A model generated the notes under the pieces. That model was not told where the DNA came from. It ran no database searches and saw nothing but the letters and a program-made list of their open reading frames with translations. A stretch of 40,727 bases of DNA, taken from assembly GCA_049999725.1 (NCBI GenBank), contig JBNGIS010008860.1, forward strand, positions 1 through 40,727, written 5' to 3'. The stretch comes from Haplomitrium mnioides. Its lineage: Eukaryota > Marchantiophyta > Haplomitriopsida > Calobryales. The position numbers and the translations under genes are program-made. Numbering within the stretch: the first letter of the stretch is position 1; each line of letters begins with the position of its first letter. Positions 11,401 through 21,075 of this stretch are shown piece after piece.

Positions 11401-11779
11401 AATTTCTTACCTTGTAAGGTAACTTAAATTTATCGTTTTCCCGAATCAAATTGAGCAGATCTTTCTTCAAGCCAAGGCAATCCTAAAATGATGTCAAATT
11501 ATACAAGTGCAATAATAAATTGTATAAATTCCGTATACTCTTTGCCAATCATTAGAAGGAATGGCTTTTGAGAAAAAAAACACGTCATGCTTTTGGCCAT
11601 CAGCCATAGTGACAACATTCCTCTTGATAGGCCTATATTTTGCTTTGATTATCTTAGCAAAACGTAGTGAAATAAATTTTCAAAACTCCCACTATCGACC
11701 AACATTCTACAAGAGTGCTCCTCAATCATACCATCAAGATAGAACAAGGTACCTCGAATTCTTGTTGGAATTTTAATTC
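8412..11779 (-). pseudogene. Chromovirus pol (protease, RT, RNase H, integrase, chromodomain)
   Basis: Reading leftward: the protease active site LVDSGSFENF is near 11675-11700 and the protease end IILGLPWLEE follows. The RT entry ILKEFADVFPEDLPKG is near 11190-11240. RT motifs include FFVPKKDG and LVFLDDIYIFSK (near 10660-10690, FLDD in place of YVDD). RNase H follows to about 9850. Integrase has a zinc-binding region ending CESCQQNK, the catalytic block [11 protein letters not shown] (near 9240) and [16 protein letters not shown] (near 9130-9170). The C-terminal tether is followed by a chromodomain (FKVDRILAKR, then ATWEPSSNLENA, 8412-8630). Several stops and frame changes break the frame, so no active polyprotein is made. 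The chromodomain places it among chromoviruses, which are known to direct integration toward particular chromatin. Confidence 0.85.
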
Positions 11780-12479
11780 CATTAGAGCTTGCAAGGTTTT
11801 AAGAACACTTTTTGAATGGTTGAGGACGAGATCTAACTTATGTAGTCGTGAGTAATGAGTCATGCCGCTCCGCCATACGCATTGCGTCTTTTAATTAAGT
11901 AGGCTCTCTCATAGTAACTTCTATTCTTGTACGAGGCTTCAATCCCTGAACAAAGTGATCTAGTGCTTTTTCTTCTCTTATATCAGGAGATTGCATAATT
12001 GTATCATGAAAATGTGTCACATAACTTCTCACTGTACCAAGTTGCTTCAATTTGGCCAATCGATATCTTGCTACTTTTGAAGCATTTACAGCTCTAAATC
12101 TTGAAATCACTCTTTCTTTGAACTCATGCCAAGAAACAATAGGAGCAACAAATCCACGTTGTGCTTGCTCTATTTGATATCTCTACCAAGACCAAGTATT
12201 TGCAACTCCTTCTTATTGGCTTGCCGCAAATAGAATTCACTAACTATCCTCTCTAATGTTTGTAGCTTCAAAATATTGTTCACAATCAAAAATGAAGTTC
12301 TCACAAGCACCTCAAGTCACCTTTCTATCATATGCTTTTAGCGTTGGAAATCGCTCATAACTCTCTTCTTTTCAAAACATTGCTCATTCTTTTATTCCTA
12401 CTTCCAAAAGGCGTGAAATATGTTCAAGTCGTTGTTCCATTGCTTGAATCACCTCTTCGTGACTCTCCATGTAGCTCAT
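11780..12479 (-). pseudogene. Chromovirus gag
   Basis: The probable start is ATG at 12479 (MSYMESHEEVIQAMEQR), only about 15 bp from the PBS. Downstream is a capsid-like segment (LKQLGTVRSYVTHFHDTI, then ALDHFVQGLKP; 11895-12110) typical of the retrotransposon gag family. I see no CCHC zinc knuckle between 11780 and 11895, where it would be expected. Frameshifts and stops are scattered through it. Confidence 0.75.
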
Positions 12480-12494
12480 ACAAAAAATGAACTG

Positions 12495-12508
12495 TGGCTC
12501 TGATACCA
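12495..12508 (-). promoter_or_regulatory. Primer-binding site, initiator-Met type
   Basis: The minus strand reads TGGTATCAGAGCCA, one base inside the LTR end ...CTCTTACA. This is the classic plant iMet tRNA primer site for first-strand synthesis. Confidence 0.9.
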
Positions 12509-12509
12509 A

Positions 12510-12943
12510 TGTAAGAGAATCTCAAAGACTGAATCCAAATGAGTAAGAACTCATGGTGAACTCTAATAGAGTTCTTCAACCAAAAGCAACTCAAGATCCA
12601 AGCTAAGGCCAAGAGTGCAAGCAAAAGCCAAGCAACCAAAGAACCCAAGTAATTTGAGAGGAACTCCAGAATGAGGAGTGGGGCTAAGAAGCCCTTCTAT
12701 TTATACAAGAGAAAAAGGTGTCATCCCTCTTTCTTCACTTACAAGTCACTTCTACTTTCAGCTCTAAAGGTGACTCTCTACCAAAAGTGACTTCGAATGC
12801 AAGTAACCTAAAAGTTACTCTCCACCAAAAGTGACTTCAAAGGCAAGTAATTTAATCGTAACTGTAAAAGTGGCTCACTACCACTTCTTTCACACCTCTC
12901 TATTTTCTTATAAATAGCACAACCTTATGCTTGTACTATTATA
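12510..12943 (-). repeat. Right (5') LTR of the chromovirus
   Basis: The LTR starts TGTAAGAG next to the PBS. The leftward promoter has TATAAATAG on the minus strand near 12697-12705. Sub-repeats CCAAAAGTGACTT lie at about 12764-12883. The outer end near 12943 is inferred from where similarity to the uninterrupted transposase copy resumes. Confidence 0.75.
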
Positions 12944-13155
12944 GTCTAGTTCTCCTAATCCTTGAGGTGGTCTACATCGATCTAAAACTTATGCCAAAGG
13001 AATAAACAGTGTCATCAATGATGTTTAAAATCTCCAAAATGATGAATTATCTTCGATGGCTGGATTCACCTACGAATCGAATCGACTAGCAATACATAAG
13101 AATTCTTTGTCTAGGCCAAACCCAAACGGGTAAGTACTTTATATGAAAATTCTTT

Positions 13156-13735
13156 GCCAAAATTCCATCATGATGAGTGTCATACCATTCCATGTAGATT
13201 TCTATTTTTAGACATTTTGAGTTTTTTTGTCTTTTTGCACCATAAAATAGCTCTTTATACAAAACAACCAGAAATTTCTAGAATTTGTTCATATACCACA
13301 GCTTTCACCAAAATTTTCTTCCAAGATACTATGGATGCTCTACAAAGAAATCTGAAATCTTTCGATGTACTTTTCTTAAGGAATACCTTCTTGAGCAATT
13401 CCAGATATGTTGTTGATCTTTCGATATTGGAACTAGCGCACCTTTGACTCACTGAAGGTTCTGTCATTCTACCTTTGACAAAAATCTGCACAGAATCACT
13501 CAAATAATGCAAAAATCTTCCAATAAGCAAATTTTTGCAACATAAAATAGTTTTACTCTTGGTTCATATAATCAACAGACATCAAAAGATAACATATTGA
13601 TGGGATTATATACTAACATACAAAAAAATTATGAGGTCTCATGCATTGTATGCTCACGCAAATCAATTGTTTGTCATTCTATGTTGTATATCTATAGATG
13701 TAATGGAATGTGTGTGGAGAATATAGTTGTGTAAG
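13156..13735. mobile_element. Unrecognised ~580-bp insertion in transposase copy 1
   Basis: The second transposase copy is continuous from GAAAATTCTTTG to AAGAGCTATGTGGAGAAAAG. In copy 1 those two phrases are separated by about 580 bp. The insert has an open minus-strand frame of 91 codons (13255-13530) that I do not recognise, and two similar phrases containing CATAAAATAG about 300 bp apart. No clear terminal repeats or target duplication were found. Confidence 0.45.
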
Positions 13736-14035
13736 CGATGTGTATGCTTACGACACAAGAGCTTTGTGAAGAAAAAACTTGATCTAATATCAATTTTGAA
13801 ATTGAGGGGATTTTTATATTGTCTAAATAACTGTTTATCGTTGTGCAAGACAAATTTTTTCAAAACAGTGAGAGAGATGTATTTTCGACAAAACATGAAG
13901 AATCGAGATATCATATTGTAGTAGAGAGTACCAAGAAAAGACTGTGATGTTGACAATCGGTTCATTCTACTTAGCGGTATTGTTGTATGTAGAAGAGCCT
14001 TCAAATTAATATTATTAGTAGAGAATGATAGAAAA

Positions 14036-14391
14036 CAATGACTACTTTGAACCAAGAACTGCTATTGGGTTCCTTTTTTATTTGGCATTTGCAAAAACCA
14101 ATTTCAAAGTTTTAGCATGTAAAATCATGAATTTGACGCTAGTAATATTTGTTTGCAAAACAAATGTAATTTTATATATCAAAATGGCTTACTTTGAGTG
14201 CACAATATATTAAAAACAAATCTTCTTATGAGCATGTTTACAAAATTGCTTTCATAATTTTGTCTTCTAAAAGCATGAGCATCGCCAAACAAAATATATA
14301 AAAACAAAACATGACATTTGTTGTTAAATATTTTCAACACTAACAATGACTGCTAAAATCTGTAAAATTGATAAAAATATTCAACTTTTAT
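14036..14391. other. AT-rich segment with terminal-like motif, copy 2
   Basis: Transposase copy 1 stops near 14035, and at 14041 CTACTTTGAACCAAGAAC begins, related to the motifs at 2029 and 39362. The rest is AT-rich without coding signs. Fragment C of the methyltransferase begins abruptly at its right edge, so this looks like the end of another unit that lost its last exon. Confidence 0.45.
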
Positions 14392-14866
14392 CAAAAGACC
14401 AAAAATCTGAAGTTGTGATTGCTGCAAAATAGGAAACCATATAAAAAATGTCAGCTCTAGAAAAAGGTTCTAAATCATCATGCTTGCATTCCTTAAGGTT
14501 GTAACCGTAAGGAATATCTGCAACTACCAAAGTGAAACATCTAGGTTTGACAAATCCCTTCAATTGACGAGCATTTAGCTTCCCGTGGACTTTGTAATAT
14601 GCTACGTTGAGTCCATCAACAAAGGACAGTAAGTCCTCGTCTTTGTCTCTCAAAACTCCATCAATGGGAAGGGTAGCAACATAATTTTTCTGCCTTGATT
14701 TCCACTCTATAGCTTTATGGCAATGAAGCAGAAAAGCAGAAGGGTAGGAAATAAGTGTTGATGTCTGGTCTTGATCTTTTGGGGCATCTTCAACCCTTGA
14801 TCTTTTTTGCCTTTTGGCAGCTGCCGTCAATTTTTTAGCAAACTGTTGTTTAAAAGTTTTATCCCC
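14392..14866 (-). pseudogene. Methyltransferase fragment C: single open catalytic exon
   Basis: The exon starts after a GTGTAG acceptor (exon from 14866) and stays open for about 158 codons. It begins GDKTFKQQFAKKLTAAAKRQ, a basic segment that could be a nuclear localisation signal. It then has LLHCHKAIEWKSRQ, FVDGLNVAYYKVHGKLNA and the putative catalytic block FTLVVADIPYGYNLK, followed by YFAAITTSDFWSF. Similarity to copy A ends at TGGTCTTTTG, after which unrelated sequence follows. The motif I exon is missing, so the fragment cannot be a working enzyme. It is the best preserved copy of this exon and shows D in the motif position where copy A has N. Confidence 0.65.
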
Positions 14867-15545
14867 CTACACACAACAAAAACAAAAAAAAAAATTAGAG
14901 GAGACAACAAAAAAAAGTTTAGACTTTGGAGAGGAAGACAATTTGAGAAAAGACCATGGAGTCCAAACTAAGATTGACTTTGAAGTCTATGCGCGCATGG
15001 ACATTGAAGTCAAGAAGCTCTTGAACTTCAATGTCTACGTGCATGGACTTCAATGTCCAAGCACGCATGAACTTCAATGTCCTTGAGGGTTTGGAAACCA
15101 GTTGTGAAGAATGTTTTTTGAATCCCATTCTATGGTTTTCAAAGAAACAAGAACAAATCCTATGCACACATAGGATCTGAAAATAACAAAAACGGTTCTT
15201 GCTATTGTTTTTCTTGCAAAGGGCTCTTGATTCAAAGCAACAAAAGTGAAACTTGTTGCAAGGCTAAGATCACTTCCAAGAATCAGATTCATTTCCTTGC
15301 TTTATTTGACTATAGACAAGGTTTGGATTCAAACTTACAACAACAGACCCTTTGCGATCATAGACTCTTCTCACAACTCAAGTTGCTAAGAAACAATCGA
15401 CTCAAATCTTGTTTGCAGAACAACTTAACAAAACAAATATCTTTTAGCGCTAAGTTGAGAAAACATAACATCTTTAGAACTAAGCTTTCAGTCTAGAAAA
15501 AAGAGCATGGCTTAACCAAAGGTTTCAAAAGAGAAGAAATTTGTT
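14867..15545. other. Intron-like sequence joining fragment C to transposase copy 2
   Basis: The right part begins at the GTAAC donor of transposase copy 2 (minus strand, just below 15546). The left part is the intron upstream of fragment C. Somewhere between about 15090 and 15540 the two sources meet, but I cannot place the junction. A perfect hairpin-like palindrome ATCCTATGCACACATAGGAT lies near 15157-15176. Confidence 0.4.
14985..15085. repeat. Palindrome repeats in the intron upstream of fragment C
   Basis: The repeats include CTATGCGCGCATGGACATTG, then units of 22-24 bp ending CTTCAATGTC. They occupy the same intron as the repeats at 4245-4320 in copy A and 19998-20020 in copy B. Confidence 0.75.
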
Positions 15546-17278
15546 ACCTTTGTCGGACTCCAAGATGGTTTTTTCTCACAATGATTTCATTTCTTCTCAT
15601 GTTTCACAATCAGCAAATCTATTGCATTTTGGAATTTTTACATTTGGGAAATGAGTTCTCCAATGTTTTGTGAAACTCTAGAAACTAAGAGTACAATGGA
15701 GATCTTTCTCTTTCAAATAAGTTGTATAATAGTCATAAACTTCCCATTTTGTAAAATTTTTGGGCAAGTTATAAACTTTGTGATGGGAATTCTGTCGCAG
15801 TGTCCTTGGAAAAAATTGTCCATCCACTCACGCAGAAATAGTTCTTTAGCAAATAATTCTCTTTTTCTAAAAATGCCTCTAGGATCTGCATTTTTGAGAT
15901 TTTGAATCCTTTGGATTCTATCATTCCCTACTGATGACATTAATTTGAAGGCTCTTCTACATACAACAATACCACAAGGCAGAGTAAGCTGATTGTCAAC
16001 ATCAAAGTCTTTTCTTGGTATTCCCCATTGCAGTGTGATATCTTGATTCTTCATGCTTTGTCGAAAATACGTTTCTCTCACAATTTTCAAAATATATGTC
16101 TTGCACAACGACAAGCAATTATTTCGACAATATCAAATTCTCTTCAATTTAGAAACTGACAATGGATCTAGTCTTTTCTCCACATAGCTCTTATAAAGAT
16201 AGACTTTCCACAAAGAATTTTCACGTTAGTTGTTTACTCGTTTGGGTTTTGGCTCAGACAAAGAATTCTTTGGTTGTGATAGTCGACTTGGTCCGTAGGC
16301 AAATCTAGCAATCGGAGACAATTCATCGTCTTAAATATCTTGATCATCATTGTTGACACTATTTGTTTCTTCACAAAACGTTTTCAAAGAATGAGGTACT
16401 CATTGAGGATTGGGAGAGTTGCACCATTCTGAAACTGAATCATGATCAATATCTCAATTATTAGGAAATGTTTTTTGTAACATGATCGGTGCCTTTGGCA
16501 ATAATTCCAACAAAATATTGATTGATTTAGACTCTTTGCTAGAATAATTTCCCAAACTATCATGTGAAGACTTCTCAAAAAAAATCCGGTTTGTTTGAGA
16601 TTTCCTAATCTCATTGCGAGGTCCTACTTGAATTGAAATCACTCATTGTTTGAGTGGTGCTATCACGGATAGCGATTCATCTCCAAAATTGAAACCATTC
16701 ACAGATTGTATGACTTTTGTGTTTTGAACAAACACACTTTAATCATGAATATTGAGGTCTCTCTCAAATGATGGCAAAGAAAGGTCCACAACCATCTAGA
16801 AATTCTGAGTTGAATGTCTTTCTGTTGATCTGTTGGAGTAGTCTAAAGAAAGATTCAACTTTGACCACCTAATTGGCAACAAAGATCTTGTGCTTGCAAA
16901 AGTTTTTTTTTTGATTTCTCTACGAGCACTAGGTTCCCTCTTTGATTGTTTGTGCGCAAGTTGTTCACTCTTTAATCCTATACGCGCATTGGATTCACTC
17001 CTTGACCCTATGCACGCATAGGGTTCAATCTCTGATCTTATGCGCGCATAGGGTTCACCTTCTTGATCTTCTCAAGTGGAGCTATCCGATTCAACAGAAG
17101 TCATTTTTTTTCGTAATATACTTGCTGTCACACTTGACGCTTTTGGTAGTCTATAATAGCTTACCTCCAAAGAATTGCGATTTGAAAAAATCTCAACTTG
17201 CATATCAAAAGTAACACTTTTTTGTCAAGATGAATCTTGGAATTCCAATATTTTCTTGCCTTTAAAAACTCTAGCCAT
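15546..17278 (-). pseudogene. Transposase-like gene, copy 2
   Basis: The start is ATG at 17278 (MARVFKGKKILEFQD). The N-terminal third contains the in-frame decapeptide repeat (EPYARIGS type). Further in are RETYFRQSMKNQDI, IPRKDFDVDN and GIVVCRRAFKLMSSVGNDR. After one frameshift the sequence reads KWEVYDYYTTYLKEKDLHCT, then FTKHWRTHFPNVKIPKCNRF and ADCETCEEMKS, ending at an AAAG|GTAAC donor. The CNRFADCETC cysteine pattern and the preceding helix-like region resemble the front half of a large DDE transposase family of plants and animals; this is recollection, not a search. No DDE catalytic domain is present in the window for this copy. Several stops and at least one frameshift make it a pseudogene. 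Confidence 0.55.
16977..17060 (-). repeat. In-frame 30-bp palindrome repeat in transposase copy 2
   Basis: Units start at 16977, 17007 and 17037 (30 bp apart) with cores ATACGCGCATTGG, ATGCACGCAT and ATGCGCGCAT. They read on the minus strand as EPYARIGSE, EPYACIGSR and ESNARIGLK, matching the repeats of copy 1. Confidence 0.8.
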
Positions 17279-17736
17279 TGATAAAGCTCACTAAAAATGA
17301 ACTATTTGAAGAAACACATTTAATAAATATTGTCAACCTGTAACGACCTACCTAAAATATGTGTTTTAAAAGAAATTTCCACAAAACGACAAATTGGGAA
17401 CTTTTTGTGAAGAAAATAAAAAACAAATTGGAAAGATGAAAACAAACGATGCTTTATATACAAACTTTTTTTTTGCACCACCCAAACCTACTTTTCAAAA
17501 GCTCCGCGAATCACTTTTTTGGCGAGAAAAGACATTTTTTGAAATCCAGATATAAATGAAGCATTAGTGGAAAGTTTCTTTCTATTATTACAAGCTCACT
17601 TTCCAACTTTTGTTTTCCTATCATCCTGTTTTTGCATTTCCTTGTTATTTTGCTTATTTCAGCCTTTTGATTTTTTCAAAATTTTGTTCTTAAGGTTTTT
17701 TTACCTCAAATTCTACTAGTTTTCAATTTCTAAAAA
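17279..17736. promoter_or_regulatory. Divergent promoter between transposase copy 2 and methyltransferase B
   Basis: A leftward TATATAAAG (complement of 17452-17460) lies about 174 bp before the transposase ATG. A rightward TATAAATGA at 17551-17559 lies about 186 bp before the methyltransferase start position. Spacings match the mirror region at 6575-7084. Sequence between the leftward TATA and ATGGCTAG is clearly related to the Unit 1 leader, including TTCTTCACAAAAA-type and TTTTAGGTA phrases. Confidence 0.65.
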
Positions 17737-18149
17737 TTAACATTACAAGTCAATGTTTCCAGACCTCCTCAACTAAAGACTTACAGGTATTCAGATGTTA
17801 TCAAGACTCTTGAGCTTGAAAATTTAGACTGAGATTGGCTTGTAAATTGTAGATCCTTGAAAGATCCTGATGAACACCTTTACCTCTTTGTTGGGGAAAG
17901 TATAAAATTCAACCTGGGCCTTGTTGTCCAAATCACCATGAAAAGAGAGGGCCAACAAGCGCACATTAGGCTGCTTGTATAGTCCCAAGATGCCATTACC
18001 TTGTACAAGACATCTCGCAAACGATTTGCATTTTCCGAGTTGAAAGAGAGGGACATTTTTGCCAAGCATCTTCAGACGGCAAAGGAAGACAGCAAGGTAA
18101 GATTTGAAAACCCTTTCTCTTTGGTTTTCTTTCTTGACTTGCTCGGAAC

Positions 18150-18327
18150 CCTATACGCGTATGGACTTGGGAGTGCATGTGCGCATGGACCTGAGGAGTC
18201 TAGGCATGCATGGAGTTGGGAGTCCATGCGCACATAGACATGGGAGTCTCAGATCCATGCGCGCATGGACTCCCAGGTCCAGATGCGCTTGGACTCCTTA
18301 GGTCAATACCCGCATTAAGTTCCGAGT
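18150..18327. repeat. 24-bp palindrome array in the first intron of methyltransferase B
   Basis: About seven units with steps of 24-25 bp lie inside the intron 18097-18429. Cores include ATACGCGTAT and ATGCGCGCAT, both perfect palindromes, with TGGACTTGGGAG-type arms. The array matches that in intron 1 of copy A (5905-6169). Confidence 0.85.
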
Positions 18328-19997
18328 AAGTTTTTCTTAGACTAAAAGTTAAATACAATTCTACTCTTTGTAAACAACTGAAGACTTTTTGTTTAACATA
18401 TTTGATAATTTTTTTGTTTTGTTTTTTAGTTCACACAATATTTGGCGAACTTTGTGGATGGCTACCTTGACGCGAAGCACGTCGAGCGAGATTTTATTAA
18501 GATGGCCATCAACATCAAACTGTTGAAGCCCAAGCAGAGCATCTACATTCAACAACTTGTAATGCATCCTAGCGTGGCAACCATGTCAATTGCAACAATG
18601 CTAGGAACATCTGTTGCAAAAAAAACGAGAAAAGCAATGGAGCCAATGGAGGCAACAAAAAAGAAGAAAGAGGTTGTCACAAAGAAAAAGCCTGTGCCAA
18701 ATCCAATTATTGAGGAGGAGCCTGCCCCCTCCCAATCTCCAACAAAGTCTTCTTCTATTGCCCCTTTGTCTTCAACACCGAGCATCTTAGGGGAGGAATT
18801 TGAGCCGGAGCCAGCTCAGGCTCCAACATCAAGAATGAAAAGATAGTTGCACAAGAGGCTGCAAACATTCCAAGAGTGTGAGCAGGTGGACTTTCAGATA
18901 GTGTTTGAGGAAGATAAAAATAAAATCAGGGAGTCTGCAATCCAGCGATGCAGAGTCCGAGAAGAAACGATTACTATTAGACTGGGAAATTTAAATTTTC
19001 TGAAAACGAGAATGGATAATTGGGGACCATTTCAAATTAGGAGGTTGAATGAAGACTTTGTTGAGCTTCTAGCATAGAGAATGTTCACAAACAAATATGT
19101 GCATAGTTTTTTCATTGTTGTTGTTAACCCCATATGCAAGCTGAAGGATAAGTCAGAGTTTGATATTAGGAACCTTGATAAGTATCGACACGAGATTGTT
19201 AGAGGCAATCATAGTGTTGCCGCAAGGCATCTTTTGATCACCAAATATATAGCAAAGAATCCACAACACTTTTGCTCTGTAATTGCTATGTTTACGTGGG
19301 CCTTACACCAACAAAGGCTTGTATTTTTGCATTTGATGACAATTATGACCAGAGATACAGGTTGGAGATTACCTCAATTTAGAAGGTCGAATATTGGCAT
19401 CAGAGGTTTGTGGAGGTTGGAATGGTGTCATCCCAAAAATAAAAAATTGAATTAGTGTTGGAGACCTTGAGATCAAGCTCAAGTCAACACTTGAGAAGAC
19501 AACCACTTCTCAAGACAATTGGTTCTAGCTGGCATTTAGAAGTGGTGAGCTCTAGGATTTACAATAGAGCATTTTTTTGTGGGAGAAGAATATAGTGAAG
19601 GGTCAGAAGCCGAAGGTCAAAGGATCAATGAAAATGGAGGTCACGAGATGGACACCTTTGAGGTCCCTTCACGGTCTTCCTGACAAAGTAAAAATATCAG
19701 TTTTGAAATAGGTGGAAGCCTTAGAGATTTCAATGGAAGAAATGTCTCACGAGGCACAGAGACATAAAGTTTTGGTAGTGACGGTGAAATCTTTTTGCTC
19801 TAAAGTTTACTATAGCAGCTTAGAAGAAGCACAAGAGGAGTACCCTCTCCAAACTGAGAAGTCAAAGATGGCTTCATTTTACTTGAGTTTTGAGAAGCTT
19901 TTGGTAAGTTTGTTTTTTCGCTTAACATTTATTTGTTTAGAGTTGCATTGAATTTATTGTAGATTGTATTTTGTTAAAATTAAATTCATTTTGAGTC

Positions 19998-20020
19998 AAA
20001 GTCCATACGCACATGGACTT
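19998..20020. repeat. Palindrome remnant in the intron after exon 2 of methyltransferase B
   Basis: One worn unit, AGTCCATACGCACATGGACT, lies just before the junction with the retrotransposon LTR fragment. It sits in the intron that also carries repeats in copy A and fragment C. Confidence 0.65.
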
Positions 20021-20677
20021 CAATCCTAAAAGTGCTCCTTAAGTATCTCCACCTTTTGTTTTCTTCTTCAAGAAAAAGCTTCTCATTTGGAGCTTCTCTT
20101 GTCAAAGAATGTCAACAATTGATCCCATGCTTTCATGCCTTGTATTTGTCCCTACAAACAATTCCTAAGATGATACTTCAAGAATCCCTCAAAGAATAAG
20201 TCAAAGAACAAATTGACTTTTCTCCTCTTTAGTCTATTCTAAAAGAATCTCTATAAAGTTCTTAATACTAAGTCAATTTGCCTGTACTATACCTTGTTGA
20301 AAAGCTTGACAAGAAATCTTTCTACCCATATAATAATGTTTGTATTTTATAATCTTTAAATACTCTATGTTTTGACGTTTCTGCAACTCACTTTTATAAC
20401 TTTGACCGGTTATAACTTCCGGTTTACAAAAGATTTTTCACTTTTGTAAATTTCTTCTAGTTACTTAATAAATAATACATCCCTCAATCAAACATCAGTT
20501 TCTAAAATTTTCTAATAAGAACATAATTTACTCTTTACTCAATTCTACACATATTGACGAAAACCGACTTCTTCTAATAACTTCTAAGTCTTCTCCATAC
20601 TTCATCAAAATGCATCCCATTCTATGAAAATGTTCTAATCTCATTGAAATTCTCTCAAATCATCTTATGTCTTCACA
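20021..20677 (-). repeat. Left (3') LTR remnant of the gag-protease element
   Basis: Aligns with 37764-38405 at high identity. Its inner end is ...CTTCACA at 20677. The outer 564 bp present in the other LTR are missing, and methyltransferase intron sequence adjoins directly, implying a deletion at this junction. Confidence 0.8.
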
Positions 20678-20700
20678 TTTTATCCCCTTCTAAGTTTTCA
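20678..20700 (-). promoter_or_regulatory. Polypurine tract of the gag-protease element
   Basis: The minus strand reads TTAGAAGGGGATAAAA immediately before the LTR start TGTGAAGACA. Such a tract primes plus-strand synthesis and fixes the inner LTR boundary. Confidence 0.7.
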
Positions 20701-20869
20701 CTCCGCCCTCGGAGTGATGTTCTCCTTACGTGCATAAAGTGGTTGCCTTTCACACTATCATAGCACCTTCATGTTCAAAAAACAAAATCAGATATACCCC
20801 ATGAATATACACTTTCACAGAAAAATGCCTTGTTGATATTTCTTGTGATTCCTCTTATAGCGTCTCATC

Positions 20870-21070
20870 ATCATCCACAATCAAATACTGGAGATTCTTT
20901 TCCACGCATCCTTAGTAGGTCTGGTTCTTCATCAGATAAGTCCTCTATATCAGTATCTACTTCAGAAATTTTACTTGCATACTCTTCCTCCATCTAGAGA
21001 TACTCCACGGTGTCCTTCCCCAAGCTACTTGTTTCCTCACCACCACCATCCACCGGTACTCTCACTCTAT
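20870..21070 (-). pseudogene. C-terminal end of the gag-protease frame
   Basis: The minus strand reads GHRVRVPVDGGGEETSSLGK, then one stop, then MEEEYASKISEVDTDIEDLS and ending SPVFDCG with stops near 20874. It continues in frame from ITIRPQG at 34947 onward once the nested element and one copy of GTCCT are removed. The acidic tail resembles the linker after the protease in Tat-like polyproteins, but nothing of RT follows. Confidence 0.7.
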
Positions 21071-21075
21071 GTCCT
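21071..21075. repeat. Target-site duplication, left copy (GTCCT)
   Basis: GTCCT directly precedes the TG of the left LTR and recurs at 34942-34946 directly after the right LTR. Confidence 0.85.

Larger units (their letters stand above)
7937..12943 (-). mobile_element. Ty3/gypsy chromovirus-type LTR retrotransposon (decayed)
   Basis: This leftward element has LTRs at about 7937-8311 (cut by a gap) and 12510-12943, a perfect iMet-type PBS, gag, protease, RT, RNase H, integrase and a C-terminal chromodomain. It is inserted in transposase copy 1. The flanking sequence on both sides (GGTCA before 7937, and CTCCTAATCC after about 12948) aligns with continuous sequence in the uninterrupted copy near 16410-16440. 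The outer right end is approximate, because the expected 5-bp duplication is degraded (GGTCA against roughly AGTCT). Stops and frameshifts in every gene make it inactive. Confidence 0.85.
2029..14035. mobile_element. Unit 1: methyltransferase plus transposase two-gene transposon (decayed, interrupted)
   Basis: The unit holds a leftward methyltransferase-like gene (2870-6574) and a rightward transposase-like gene (7085 onward), divergent from a shared promoter region. The same pair recurs in mirror orientation at 15546-19903 with matching gene starts and TATA boxes, which is why I treat it as one mobile unit. It is interrupted by a chromodomain Ty3 element (7937-12943) and by a roughly 580-bp insertion (13156-13735). 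The transposase part stops abruptly near 14035. The left boundary is placed at a GCTACTTTGAAC motif that recurs at 14041 and 39362. That boundary is inference, because no confirmed terminal inverted repeat or target duplication was found. Confidence 0.6.
7085..14035 (+). pseudogene. Transposase-like gene, copy 1 (interrupted)
   Basis: Three pieces (7085-7936, about 12944-13155, about 13736-14035) align with the leftward copy at 15546-17278. The start is ATG at 7085 (MAGVFKGKKRLEFQD), matched by MARVFKGKKILEFQD in the other copy. The N-terminal region is low in complexity and contains the in-frame 30-bp repeat. The last piece encodes FRQNMKNRDI, VPRKDCDVDN and GIVVCRRAFKL, the last being a VCRxAF pattern seen in N-terminal parts of some large eukaryotic DDE transposase families (from memory). 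A chromodomain Ty3 element and a short insertion split it, and it has in-frame stops (TGA at 7296) and frameshifts. It ends near 14035, before any DDE catalytic part. Calling it a transposase rests on family resemblance only. Confidence 0.5.
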
